Notes: generated by a model from the sequence alone, not told the origin. A stretch of DNA of 53,891 bases from Lentisphaerota bacterium (GCA_015061665.1 SUWC01000012.1:1-53891), one strand, 5' to 3'. Counted from the stretch's first letter, positions 8,501 to 14,666 are shown. Translations and numbers: made by a program.

Positions 8501-10135
8501 TCGAAGAGTGACGGCGGAGCGAAGGCGTATGACCTTGGTATATCTTACACGTCTAATGCAGCTCTTGTCCTCTATCCTTTCTGGACGGCCCACACGTATG
8601 TTGTGACGTACCATCCCGGAGCGAACGGGACCGGGGACCAACAGACTGTGACGAAGACACACGATGTCCCCCTTGTGCTGAATGGCCCGAAATACACCAG
8701 GGATGGGTTTGTGCATCGTGGCTGGGCGACGAGTGATGGCGGCGAGGAGGCATACTACCTCAGCGAGTCCTACACGGCTAATGCGGCTGTAACACTCTAT
8801 CCCTACTGGGAGGCTATTAAATATATCGTGACGTACAAGCCTGGAGCGAATGGAACGGGGTCTCAGCAGTCGGCAACGAAGACGGGCGGTGTGGCCTTGA
8901 AGCTGAAGGATGCGATATTTACACGGGACGGGTACACGCAGACTGGGTGGTCAACGAGCGACGGCGGAGCGAAAGTGTACGACCTTGGTGCGTCCTACAC
9001 GGCGAATAAGGCGGTTTCGTTCTATCCTTATTGGTCGGTTAATACATACACGATTACATATAAACCCGGAGCAAGCGGAAGCGGCGCACAACAGGTGGTG
9101 ACAAAGACGCATGCAGTGACTCTGGCGCTGAAGGACGCGATATTTACACGCTCCGGATATACGCAGACGGGCTGGTCGACGAGCGATGGCGGGGCAAAGG
9201 CATACGACCTCGGCGCATCCTACACAGCAAACGCGGCCGTTATACTCTATCCGTACTGGATAGCGAATACATATACGGTGACGTACAAGCCAGGCGCAAA
9301 CGGAACCGGAACGCAGCAGACGGCGACGAAGACTCATGATGAAACACTTGTACTGAAGAATACTGCATTCACGCGTGATAGGTATATGCAAACAGGCTGG
9401 TCGACGAGCGACGGCGGAGCTAAAGTGTACGAACTTGGTGCATCCTATACGGCGAACAAGTCGATTACGCTCTATCCGTTTTGGACGGCTGATCCGCATG
9501 GTAAGGTTCAGCTCTGGGCTGGCGGCCCATATTGGGCCACTACAAATATCGGCGCAGATAAGCCTGAAGAGTACGGCTATTACTTCTGGTGGGGCGATAC
9601 AGTTGGCTACAGGTGGGTTAACAATAAGTGGGTGGCGAACGATGGTTCGTCTGCCAGTTTCTCTTTTGCTCGATATAATACGCCGACATGCAAAACAAAG
9701 GAGAAGTTGCGGAATGAGGGCTGGCTAACGGCAGACTATGTTCTTGCGCCAGAACATGACGCGGCGCATGTGCAATGGGGGGGCACTTGGCGTATGCCAA
9801 CATTTGCGGAACTGAGCAGCCTTAATAGTAAATGCACATGGCTATTTACTACCAAAAATGGTGTCAGTGGGTTTCTCATTTCGGGAAAAGGCGCTTATTC
9901 GTCCAACAGCATTTTTCTCCCTTGTGCTCGCTTTGGTTTTCGCAATAGGCTTGATGATTCATATTATATGTGGAGTTATATATGGTCATCAACACCGAGC
10001 TCTGAAAACAAGGATTATATGTATTATTATGCATATGCGCTTTCTTATAATTCATCAGGTAACCATGAGATAGATGATGAAGAAGGCCGAAGTAATGGAT
10101 TTCCCATTCGCCCTGTGCAAAGTTGTGACGAATAA
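2558..10135 (+). CDS. Giant secreted surface protein: InlB repeats, BspA-type LRRs, C-terminal FISUMP-like domain
   Basis: A 2525-residue protein. ATG 2558 was chosen because GGAGGG at 2544-2549 precedes it and a signal peptide (MKKRIALFLAAAMAMLAMDL) follows directly. Domains in order: six InlB/Listeria-Bacteroides-type repeats (about residues 25-485, each with a G..F.GY or G..F.GW core and ending in an aromatic-W strand); BspA-like LRR_5 repeats of 23 residues with LTSVTIPDSVTSIG cores (485-1142), interrupted by longer 'LEEITLPFVG' units; one InlB repeat (1165-1240); a non-repeated domain (1240-1418); one InlB repeat; eleven near-identical 75-residue repeats (1486-2310); and a C-terminal domain (2311-2525) with WRMPTFAELSSL, WSSTP and GFPIRPV, as in the Fibrobacter major paralogous/DUF1566-type domains. 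Such proteins are usually exported and mediate adhesion or glycan contact. No LPXTG or outer-membrane barrel is visible, so the anchoring mode is unknown. It follows the KwaA-like gene by one base. Confidence 0.85.
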   Translation: MKKRIALFLAAAMAMLAMDLYAYSTVYLDKMGGSGGTDSVIVGSQYSTLPSITVPTRRGYTFTGYYGTFRGGDLYLPGVPETLRYYDEQGNCVHVWMATPKWDSEPYTLYARWEKSPATKCIVTLNKNGGSGGTSSVEVKYGNAMPSITVPSRRGYSFDGYLGAGGVRYYYSNGTSALNWDKKEETATLVAEWTANQYIVTLNPQGGSGGTSSVTATYGSSMPSIVVPTRSGYAFCGYWSSTGHWQYYASSGKGSVWDCDYSATLYAKWGYEVTLDQQGGYGGTQRVPALYDSAMPSITVPTRAGFVFDGYWTGVNGSGTQYYTASGASAHTWDKKSATTLYAHWGYAVTLDQQGGKGGTTNVIFYGSAMPSVEVPTRIGHTFCGYWDGNNGTGTQYYAASGESVRAWDKACGTTLYAKWQVNQYTVTFDANGGTGGMRVTQDYGTALSAPTVTREHSIFIGWEPHFTGAVPAADTVYVAQWRYYLDAVVNSEGTISIKGVNFWPDDLGQDGRCEIPSVIEGRAVTCVAREAFKDCVNIRSITVPNSVTNIGMSAFSGCSGLEEITLPFVGERRGNSNSNTSLFGSIFGESSYTGGVATHQSESAYVGPTYYIPAKLREVTITDETVLGSCAFYNCTNLTSVTILNGVKKINSLAFCNCIGLTSMTIPDSVTSIDGNPFSRCGSLESFVVAPDSTKYKTIDGLLLLYNDVLVCDLRRETSVAIPYGVTRIGDNAYYDCIGLTSVTMPDSVTSIGNGAFRGCSGLTSVTIPDGVTSIGNGAFRGCSGLTSVTIPDGVTSIGERAFYDCSGLTSVTIPDGVTSIGSYAFSGCSGLTSVTIGNSVTSIGSCAFSGCSGLTSVTIPDSVTSIGSDAFSYCRALTSVTIPDSVTSIGSAAFDGCSGLEEITLPFVGSMRGNTGSLSALFGYIFGTWSYTGGTATRQYYSSSGYGTYYIPSNLKKVVVTDETTLGYGAFYNCSRLTSVTIPDSVTSIGSCAFSGCSGLTSVTIPDGVTSIGSDAFIYCRALTSVTIPDSVTSIGAGAFSGCIGLEEITLPFVGSMRGNTGSSSALFGYIFGTVSYTGYGTFYIPPNLKKVVVTDETTLGYGAFSNCSGLTSVTIPNSVTSIGDYAFSGCSGLTSVYVSIGDADRIKGLMRRSPGIDVDRVSFVEVPRVVFVTNAEEVNVRSRYVMFGDAVGELPVLLRTGYVFAGWWTSPDGGTQISATTVVTGNMTCYAHWINLFPEIGVGVDVSEALTGMADVRLGKNIKTVEQYNAFRSWAESNDIAYKTAKGSSRTWFSYAVGADGLVEKAFEKDDVTIDFPAVVSNGALSFEVNVDGLSLGASATAQNLATVFDVQGASSLADDSFSSENVDVALGVSSDGKLLVRATPKAANGTFFIRVRMHPEDGGEQVGGDPVSAIVTVTFDANGGKGGASRSVVVGDPVGTLPIVSRDNYMFDNWWTSATGGSPVSAATIVTGDVTFYAHWMVDTYTIMYEPGANGNGAQQVATKTYDVPLSLRGALFSREGYTHTGWSVSEGGAKAYDLGASYTDNAAVTLYPFWTVNTYTVTYNPGTNGSGSRQTGTKTHGVAFVLKGAIFTREGYTQTGWSTSDGGSEAYGLGASYTANAAVTIYPFWTVNTYSVTYKPGTNGSGTQQTGTKTHGVALALNGEIFTRDGYTQTGWSTSDGGDKAYNLGASYTENTALTLYPFWTLKTYTITYKSGANGSGSQQTATKTHGEALTLKSALFTRDGYTQTGWATSDGGAKAYNIGASYTANAELTLYPVWTAKTYTVTYKPGANGSGSQLTAKKTHDVSLTLKSATFTRDGYTQTGWSKSDGGAKAYNIGASYTANAAITLYPFWTANTYMVTYNPGASGSGAQQTAAKTHDVAMSLKSATFTRDGYTQVGWSTSDGGEKAYELGAYYTANAAITLYPFWTLKTYTITYKPGANGSGSQQTATKTHGVALVLRDAIFAREGYTQTGWSKSDGGAKAYDLGISYTSNAALVLYPFWTAHTYVVTYHPGANGTGDQQTVTKTHDVPLVLNGPKYTRDGFVHRGWATSDGGEEAYYLSESYTANAAVTLYPYWEAIKYIVTYKPGANGTGSQQSATKTGGVALKLKDAIFTRDGYTQTGWSTSDGGAKVYDLGASYTANKAVSFYPYWSVNTYTITYKPGASGSGAQQVVTKTHAVTLALKDAIFTRSGYTQTGWSTSDGGAKAYDLGASYTANAAVILYPYWIANTYTVTYKPGANGTGTQQTATKTHDETLVLKNTAFTRDRYMQTGWSTSDGGAKVYELGASYTANKSITLYPFWTADPHGKVQLWAGGPYWATTNIGADKPEEYGYYFWWGDTVGYRWVNNKWVANDGSSASFSFARYNTPTCKTKEKLRNEGWLTADYVLAPEHDAAHVQWGGTWRMPTFAELSSLNSKCTWLFTTKNGVSGFLISGKGAYSSNSIFLPCARFGFRNRLDDSYYMWSYIWSSTPSSENKDYMYYYAYALSYNSSGNHEIDDEEGRSNGFPIRPVQSCDE
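4778..5260 (+). repeat. Seven tandem 69-bp units (LRR_5 array)
   Basis: Units start at 4778, 4847, 4916, 4985, 5054, 5123 and 5192, each encoding one 23-residue BspA-type leucine-rich repeat. Some neighbours are almost identical at the DNA level (for example the first 40 or so bases of 4847 and 4916), pointing to recent unequal crossing-over. The reading frame is maintained because the unit is a multiple of three. Confidence 0.9.
5563..5880 (+). repeat. Second copy of an intragenic duplication (first copy from about 5123 to 5480)
   Basis: The stretch from 5123 to 5480 (two LRR units, the LEEITLPFVG unit and the VVVTDETTLGYGAF segment) reappears from about 5563 to 5880 with few substitutions. 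The second copy lacks about 30 bases encoding a Ser/Tyr-rich loop (TATRQYYSSS). Both copies stay in frame. Confidence 0.85.
7015..9489 (+). repeat. Eleven tandem 225-bp units (75-residue repeats)
   Basis: Eleven consecutive units of 225 bp encode 75-residue repeats with the pattern TYTVTYKPGANGSGSQQT, then a TKTH strand, FTRDGYTQTGWSTSDGG, and a closing LGASYTANAAVTLYPFWT. They are a longer variant of the InlB B-repeat. Length is exactly conserved across all eleven, so copy number could change without a frameshift. Confidence 0.9.
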
Positions 10136-10206
10136 CAGAGGCAGCGTCTCATGAGCGCGAGAAATGGTTTTCATAATCATAAATTGGGCTGAAGGATTCT
10201 CAACCC

Positions 10207-10243
10207 GAGCGTAAGCGCCGCGCGTCCGCGTTGGTCTGTGGTT
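10207..10243 (+). repeat. Half copy of the 94-bp palindromic repeat
   Basis: This is the right arm of the 94-bp element described at 10967-11060 (GCGTAAGCGCCGCGCG, then TTGGTCTGTGGTT). Further half or degraded arms lie at about 10401-10427, 10924-10961, 11261-11282 and 12753-12782. All have the same orientation. Confidence 0.65.
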
Positions 10244-10282
10244 TTGCTATCAACGGGGTGCCTTGTGCTGGGTGCTACACAA

Positions 10283-10393
10283 GGAGACGCACACCCCTGT
10301 AGCCACCGCTTCGCGGCTCGCCTTCGGCGCGGGGGATATGTCTCGGTGCGTCCAGGTGTGTTCCCATCTGACGCGGCAAGATGCCGCGTCTCC
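10283..10393. repeat. 111-bp REP/MITE-like element with 8-bp inverted ends
   Basis: The unit begins GGAGACGC (10283-10290) and ends GCGTCTCC (10386-10393). Inside are several hairpins: CCGC-TTC-GCGG, CGCC-TTC-GGCG, and GACGCGGCA-AGA-TGCCGCGTC at the right end. A related right-end palindrome lies at 34641-34659. It has no coding capacity of its own. The 10136-10450 gap contains only this element, a half repeat at 10207-10243 and another at 10401-10427. Confidence 0.55.
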
Positions 10394-10450
10394 ATGGGGA
10401 GTGGCGCGTCCGTGTTGGTCTGTGGTTCGATGAAACAGGAACGAAGCGGG

Positions 10451-10525
10451 TCAGAGCTGGCGGGGAGTGTCGATTCGCATAAGGCAATGGCGAACGGAAA
10501 GTATCTCGATTACATGCTTCTTGAG
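10451..10525 (-). pseudogene. C-terminal tail of a RelE/ParE-type toxin, N-terminus lost
   Basis: Overlapping and directly following the Phd-type antitoxin in another frame, the minus strand reads LKKHVIEILSVRHCLMRI and stops at 10451-10453. The core 'VIEILSVRH' matches the last beta strand typical of RelE/ParE toxins. A complete toxin needs about 90 residues and no ORF of that size is present, so only the tail remains. The call rests on about 18 residues. Confidence 0.4.
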
Positions 10526-10845
10526 CGGTTCGTCTTCGATTTTGCCTTGTGGTCTTCGCGGGCGCGGCGCTCGTGGATTTCCTTCTCGAAATCTTCAATG
10601 GACACAACTTCGCCGCGATCGGCCTCGCCCTCGGCGGCGAGAAGATCCGCGTACGCCTCCATCTTCTCGATCTTCTCGCGGATTTCCTCAAACGCCGCAA
10701 GATCCATGAACACATACGAGGCGCGTCCGTTCTGCGTGAGCAGAAGGGGGCGACCGCTCTTGCGCGCACGCGCGGCGCAGTCCGAGAGGTTGTTGCGGAA
10801 TTCGGACATTGGAACGATGTCTTCGCTGGGTTTGAGGTTGATCAT
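10510..10845 (-). CDS. Phd/YefM-family antitoxin
   Basis: A 111-residue protein starting MINLKPSEDIVPMSEFR. ATG at 10845 is preceded on the minus strand by AGGAG at about 7 bases, so the longer upstream frame is not used. The N-terminal part (residues 1-60) has the Phd/YefM fold pattern: an 'IVPMSEFRNNLSD' DNA-binding helix region and 'RPLLLTQNGRASYVFMD', followed by an acidic and charged C-terminal tail that normally wraps the toxin. Such antitoxins repress their own operon and neutralise a RelE/ParE, Doc or YoeB partner. No intact toxin follows; only a C-terminal toxin tail is visible at 10451-10525. It is therefore an orphan antitoxin, either a relic or an anti-addiction gene. Confidence 0.8.
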   Translation of the reverse strand: MINLKPSEDIVPMSEFRNNLSDCAARARKSGRPLLLTQNGRASYVFMDLAAFEEIREKIEKMEAYADLLAAEGEADRGEVVSIEDFEKEIHERRAREDHKAKSKTNRSRSM

Positions 10846-10966
10846 GGGAGACTCCTGTTGTTGGTTTGTTAAGAATATTGTACAAAATATTGTTGAATCG
10901 GTCAATGCGGTGGAATTCAATGCCGAGCATAAGCGAGGCATGTCCGTGTTGGTCTGTGGTTCAAAT

Positions 10967-11060
10967 AACCACGGACTTTCACGGACGGGCTTCGCTAACG
11001 CTTGCCCAGATTGGGAATGGCGCAAGCGTAAGCGCCGCGCGTCCGTGTTGGTCTGTGGTT
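10967..11060. repeat. 94-bp imperfect palindrome, copy A
   Basis: The left arm starts AACCACGGACTTTCACGGACG and the right arm ends CGTCCGTGTTGGTCTGTGGTT. The arms are nearly complementary over about 40 bases each, with CGCTAACGCTTGCC opposite GCGCAAGCGTAAGCG. The right end touches the stop codon (11060-11062) of the ATPase tail on the minus strand. Copy B at 13214-13307 has the same length. Possible roles are terminator, REP-like element or non-autonomous mobile repeat. Confidence 0.8.
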
Positions 11061-11182
11061 CAGAACGTGGTGCTGGCGCGCATGAATTCTGGAAGGTTGC
11101 GGTGGATTATGCCGTTGCGCTGCTGGATGGGATCGTTGCGCGTGAGGATGTACTTGGGGTAGTTGCCGCGAAATGGCAAGTT
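11060..11182 (-). pseudogene. 3' remnant of a third AAA_14/DUF4143-type ATPase
   Basis: The minus strand encodes FRGNYPKYILTRNDPI followed by QQRNGIIHRNLPEFMR, ending at TGA 11060-11062. This resembles the usual last strand and helix of AAA_14/DUF4143 ATPases ('yPKyiltxD... GI.. .N..eFL'). No Walker motifs or start codon precede it; the frame passes straight into the inverted repeat at 11180-11226. It is not a duplicate of the two intact ATPases nearby, whose C-termini differ (both end 'FLLDPKSLET'). Confidence 0.45.
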
Positions 11183-11226
11183 AAGGGGGTGAAATTCGAA
11201 AGGTTGTTGAAAAATACCCCCTTAAC
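11180..11226. repeat. 11-bp perfect inverted repeat with 25-base loop
   Basis: GTTAAGGGGGT (11180-11190) and ACCCCCTTAAC (11216-11226) are exact reverse complements. It marks the 5' break of the ATPase remnant and could be the scar or end of a small element, or an RNA hairpin. Confidence 0.6.
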
Positions 11227-11284
11227 CCGAGAATTTGCACCTTGGCGGATTTGTGGATGCGCTTTTGCGTTGGTCAGTGGTTTA

Positions 11285-12613
11285 TCAGATGGTTTCCAGC
11301 GACTTGGGGTCGAGGAGGAACGTCATGATGCCCATGAAGGTTATGCCGTTGTCGTCGCGCCAAGGCTTTTCGAGAAGATTTCCGGTGATTACCAGCTTGC
11401 GAAAGCTGTCTTTTACGTGGCGAAGGGAAAATGTTTCCTGCGCGTGTTTCTCCGGGTCTGGAATCGCATACGCGGACTGGATGTAGATGCGCTCGTCGGC
11501 CTGATTGACGACAAAGTCGATTTCGTGTTGGCGAATCTCGTGTTTTCCGGCTGCACGGGTCTCAAGCTGGACTACGCCGACATCGACCGAGTATCCGCGG
11601 CGAAGCAGTTCGTTGTAGATGACGTTTTCCATGAGGTGCGTTGGTTCGTTTTGCCGGAAGTTCACGCGGGCGTTGCGGAGTCCGGTATCGGTGGCGTAGT
11701 ATTTACATGGAGATTCAAGATACCGTCGTCCCTTTACGTCGTACCGCTTCGTCTCGCAGACAAGAAAGGCGTTTTTGAGGAAGCCGAGGTACTTGCCTAT
11801 GGTCGTGTGATTGGTGTTGAGCTTGGCAACCGTGTTCATTGTGTCGCTAATTTTGCAGGGATTGGTAAGGCCGCCGATCCCGCTCATGACAACGTCAAGC
11901 AGACGCTCTACCGTTTCGGGGCTTTTGATGCTGTTGCGCTCGATGATGTCCTTAAGATAGATTGTCCGGTAAAGGTCGTCAAGATAGGCTTTCCGCTCTG
12001 CGTCGGACTTGGACAGTACGCACTTGGGAAGACCGCCGAATGTCAGATACTCGTCGAATATGGCCTGAGATTCCCGCCCCTTGCGGAGAGGCATGAATTC
12101 GGAGAGGGAAAGTGGCGTGACCTGAATGGACTGGCCTCGTCCGCGAAATACCGTGGCGACATCGGAAATGAGGAGCTTCGAGTTGGAGCCGGTGACGTAT
12201 ACATCGACGCGCCTCATGGTCCGCAGCTCGCTGAGGACGCTGTAGAATGTGACGTACGCGCTTTCGCGGTCGTCGGGATGAATGAGGCTCAGGTCTGTGC
12301 CGGGAGGGAGAACCTTCTGGCAGTTCTGGATTTCGTCGATGAGAACGTATGTCCATCGTCCGTCCTTTTTGATGCGGCTTTTGATGTGCGAGAGAAGCGT
12401 GATGGGGTTCTGCAAAGGCTTGGAACTTGTGTTTTCAAGGTCTATTTCGATGATATGGTCTTTTCGGACGCCGCTTTTGAGGAGATGTCTCTTGAAGAGG
12501 TTGAAAAGGAGATAGCTCTTGCCGCACCGCCGGATTCCGGTGATGATCTTGACGAAATCGTTGTGCTTTGCGTCGATTATACGTCCCAGCAGCAGGTCGC
12601 GTCTAATGGTCAT
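11285..12613 (-). CDS. AAA_14 / DUF4143 ATPase, paralogue 1
   Basis: A 442-residue protein of the AAA_14 plus DUF4143 family. The Walker A is ITGIRRCGKSYLL (about residues 24-36), the Walker B is YVLIDEIQ (about 89-96), and a sensor-like YVTGSNSKLL follows at about 140. The DUF4143 part contains EFMPLR and FGGLPKCVL, then the helical middle (IYLKDIIERN), the nuclease-like core with YYATDTGLRNA, MENVIYNELLRRG and EIDFVV, and ends SLETI. These ATPases are widespread, often in many copies per genome; their role is unproven, with defence, toxin-antitoxin or DNA-related functions proposed. It is closely related to the gene at 13310-14641, and the two share an upstream palindrome at the same distance from ATG. 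The EIDFVV stretch resembles a PD-(D/E)XK nuclease strand, but catalytic competence cannot be judged here. Confidence 0.88.
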   Translation of the reverse strand: MTIRRDLLLGRIIDAKHNDFVKIITGIRRCGKSYLLFNLFKRHLLKSGVRKDHIIEIDLENTSSKPLQNPITLLSHIKSRIKKDGRWTYVLIDEIQNCQKVLPPGTDLSLIHPDDRESAYVTFYSVLSELRTMRRVDVYVTGSNSKLLISDVATVFRGRGQSIQVTPLSLSEFMPLRKGRESQAIFDEYLTFGGLPKCVLSKSDAERKAYLDDLYRTIYLKDIIERNSIKSPETVERLLDVVMSGIGGLTNPCKISDTMNTVAKLNTNHTTIGKYLGFLKNAFLVCETKRYDVKGRRYLESPCKYYATDTGLRNARVNFRQNEPTHLMENVIYNELLRRGYSVDVGVVQLETRAAGKHEIRQHEIDFVVNQADERIYIQSAYAIPDPEKHAQETFSLRHVKDSFRKLVITGNLLEKPWRDDNGITFMGIMTFLLDPKSLETI

Positions 12614-12636
12614 GGTGTATTCTCCGTTTGCAATTA

Positions 12637-12675
12637 TATGGATTTGTCCATAAATTCGAAAGCGAGAAGATTATA
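12637..12675 (-). promoter_or_regulatory. Promoter -10 and operator-like palindrome of ATPase 1
   Basis: On the minus strand TATAAT occupies 12675-12670. Downstream of it TATGGA (12637-12642) and TCCATA (12647-12652) form a palindrome with a 4-base spacer. The TGGA half begins 25 bases before the ATG. The same TGGA-N4-TCCA arrangement at the same spacing precedes ATPase 2. Confidence 0.55.
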
Positions 12676-12781
12676 TCACATGTTGTGTTTGTGCTCAAGG
12701 GCGCCGCTTGCCGTTTTGTGGAATTTTTGCGAAGCAAAGTCGCAAGAGGCCGCGCGCCGCACGTCCGCGTTGGTCTGTGGT

Positions 12782-12871
12782 TTAAAACAGATCGGAATGG
12801 GAGCCGGTGCGGGTCAATTCAAGAACGAGGATGTCTTCGTGTATCTGGTAGATACGGACGACATACTTCAT
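12782..12871 (-). pseudogene. 29-residue C-terminal remnant of a YafQ/RelE-family toxin
   Basis: ATG at 12871-12869 overlaps the stop of the RelB/DinJ-type antitoxin (ATGA), and the frame encodes 29 residues ending LTRTGSHSDLF. The sequence 'YQIHEDILVLELTRTGSHSDLF' matches the very end of YafQ-type toxins, which are about 90 residues long. The catalytic centre upstream of this tail is absent. The clean ATGA junction suggests an internal deletion that removed the first two thirds of the toxin. The stop codon is followed at once by an arm of the dispersed repeat. Confidence 0.7.
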
Positions 12872-13137
12872 TTAGCCAGGTCCTTCCAGAGTTTGTCGAG
12901 GTCGGAGTACGAAGGATGGTTGGGATCGTGTGCAATGCGGTCGCCTTCCTCCATGGCCGCTATGGTCTCGGCATTCGGAACATGGGGGCCCTCTATGATG
13001 AAGGGAATGCGGTTCTCCCGAACCACGGTCTTGATGTACACCGTGATTACCGAAGATGCCGAAAGCCCTACATTGTCGCAGAACTCAACAAAGCGCTTCT
13101 TGGTGGGCGCATCCAGTGAGAATGTCATGTTGGCCAT
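12868..13137 (-). CDS. RelB/DinJ-family antitoxin
   Basis: An 89-residue protein: MTFSLDAPTKKRFVEFCDNVGLSASSVITVYIKTVV is the ribbon-helix-helix pattern of RelB/DinJ antitoxins, followed by an acidic toxin-binding tail (residues 55-89). ATG at 13137 was kept; the ATG nine bases inside (13128) is possible because the AGGAG upstream is rather distant from the first. RelB/DinJ proteins form operators with the toxin and repress their promoter. Here the normal YafQ/RelE partner overlaps the stop by ATGA but survives only as a 29-residue tail, so this antitoxin is an orphan. Confidence 0.82.
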   Translation of the reverse strand: MANMTFSLDAPTKKRFVEFCDNVGLSASSVITVYIKTVVRENRIPFIIEGPHVPNAETIAAMEEGDRIAHDPNHPSYSDLDKLWKDLAK

Positions 13138-13213
13138 GGTATTTTTGCACTCCTTTGAATTGAAAATACGTATATCTTACACTAAATTGAGTGGCTTCGT
13201 CAAGGGTGAAAGG

Positions 13214-13307
13214 AATCACGGACTTACACGGACGGGGCTCACTAACGCTCGCCATGACTTGGAATGGCACAAGCGTAAGCGCCGCGCGTCTGAGTTTGTC
13301 CGTGGTT
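13214..13307. repeat. 94-bp imperfect palindrome, copy B
   Basis: Same length and layout as copy A at 10967-11060: left arm AATCACGGACTTACACGGACG, right arm ending TTTGTCCGTGGTT. The right end is 2 bases from the stop codon of ATPase 2 (13310-13312, minus strand). The other end lies about 77 bases from the RelB start. Confidence 0.8.
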
Positions 13308-13309
13308 TG

Positions 13310-14641
13310 TCAGAGAGTTTCCAGCGACTTGGGATCGAGGAGGAAATCGACAAGGCCGATATATGCGATGCCGTCGTTGTCATACGTCCTGGTCTGGAAG
13401 GGGTCGTTCGTTATCACCACCTTCCTGAAGGAATCGCCGGTGTGTCGTAGCGAGAAGGTTTCCTGCTCCCGCTTCTCGGCGGTGGGGATGGAATAGGCGG
13501 ACTGGATGTACATCTGTCTCGGCCCACGATTGACAACGAAGTCGATTTCATACTGCCGCATTTGATGGATGCCATTTTTGCGGGCATCAAACATGACCAC
13601 GCCGACATCAACGGAATAGCCACGCCTGACGAGTTCGCAGTAGACGGCATTTTCCATGAGATGCGTGAATTCCGGTTGGCGGAAGTTGGTGCGCGCGTTC
13701 CTGAGCCCCGTGTCAGTGGCGTAGTATTTCACGGGGTAGTCGAGGTGGCGCCGTCCCCTGACGTCAAACCGCTCCGCCTTGCTGATCAGAAAGGCGTCGG
13801 CAAGGTGGTCAAGGTACTGGACGACGGTGTTCCTGCTCGCATCGATTCCAGCGACGGTCTTTGCGGCATTGGCGAGCTTGGTCGGATTCGTGAGCGTCGC
13901 GGTATCGCTCATCACGACGTCAATCACTTTCTCAAGGAGCAGATCGTTCCTGATGCGGTATCTCTCTACAATGTCACGGAGGTAGATCGTGGCGTAAAGA
14001 TTCTTAAGGTACGCCTCTTTTTCCGCAGACGATTGGGCGAGGACGCAGTCAGGGAGTCCTCCGTAGAGCAGATATTCTTCGATTACCTTAAATGGGTTTC
14101 GCTCGGAGGCGCGAAGAGGCATGAACTCGGCAAAGGACAACGGTGCAACCTGTATCACGTGCCCTCTGCCCCTGAACTCCGTCGCGACATCGGAGGCGAG
14201 CAGCCTGGAATTGGATCCAGTCACATAGACGTCGACATTTGGGGTCGTTCTCAACCCGTTCAGGACCCGATAAAAATCAACAAACATCCTCTCGCGGTCG
14301 TCAGGGTGGATTCTGGAAATGTCGAGTCCTTCTGGAAGAGCTTTGCCGCAGTATTGTATCTCGTCAATGAGCACATAGTTCATCTTCCCGTCGGACACAA
14401 GCTTGGATCGGATGTAGCGGTCGAGCTTGATTGGATTGACGAGGTCTGCAGTTACGGGATGTTCAAGGTCTATCTCAATGATGTGGTCGGGCGGCACTCC
14501 ATTTTCCAGAAGACGGGTCTTGAATATGTTGAAAAGAAGATAGCTTTTGCCGCAACGCCTGATGCCAGTCAGGACCTTGACAAAGCCATTGTGTCTAGCT
14601 TCGACGAGGCGGTTGAGAAGGTCATCTCTTTGGATTGTCAT
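13310..14641 (-). CDS. AAA_14 / DUF4143 ATPase, paralogue 2
   Basis: A 443-residue paralogue of the ATPase at 11285-12613, alignable end to end. The Walker A is LTGIRRCGKSYLLF, the Walker B is YVLIDEIQ, the sensor is YVTGSNSRLL, and DUF4143 landmarks are EFMPLR, YGGLPDCVL, YYATDTGLRNARTNF, MENAVYCELVRRGYSVDVGVV and EIDFVV, with the same SLETL end. Many residues differ between the paralogues, so the duplication is not recent. The promoter reads TTGATG-N17-TATTCT on the minus strand, with a palindrome just downstream. Divergent to the LpxL operon that begins at 14820. Confidence 0.88.
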   Translation of the reverse strand: MTIQRDDLLNRLVEARHNGFVKVLTGIRRCGKSYLLFNIFKTRLLENGVPPDHIIEIDLEHPVTADLVNPIKLDRYIRSKLVSDGKMNYVLIDEIQYCGKALPEGLDISRIHPDDRERMFVDFYRVLNGLRTTPNVDVYVTGSNSRLLASDVATEFRGRGHVIQVAPLSFAEFMPLRASERNPFKVIEEYLLYGGLPDCVLAQSSAEKEAYLKNLYATIYLRDIVERYRIRNDLLLEKVIDVVMSDTATLTNPTKLANAAKTVAGIDASRNTVVQYLDHLADAFLISKAERFDVRGRRHLDYPVKYYATDTGLRNARTNFRQPEFTHLMENAVYCELVRRGYSVDVGVVMFDARKNGIHQMRQYEIDFVVNRGPRQMYIQSAYSIPTAEKREQETFSLRHTGDSFRKVVITNDPFQTRTYDNDGIAYIGLVDFLLDPKSLETL

Positions 14642-14666
14642 CGCGCACCCCTTATTTACATGTTTG

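Noticed and set aside
10967-11060. Integron attC site
   Set aside because: The palindrome and position after genes fit, but the terminal GTTRRRY/RYYYAAC cores are absent and no integrase is in the window.
10238-13450. 1070-residue plus-strand frame
   Set aside because: It runs antisense through a Phd antitoxin, two AAA/RelB genes and repeats, with low-complexity translation. The minus-strand genes have clear domains and ribosome sites, so this is a shadow.
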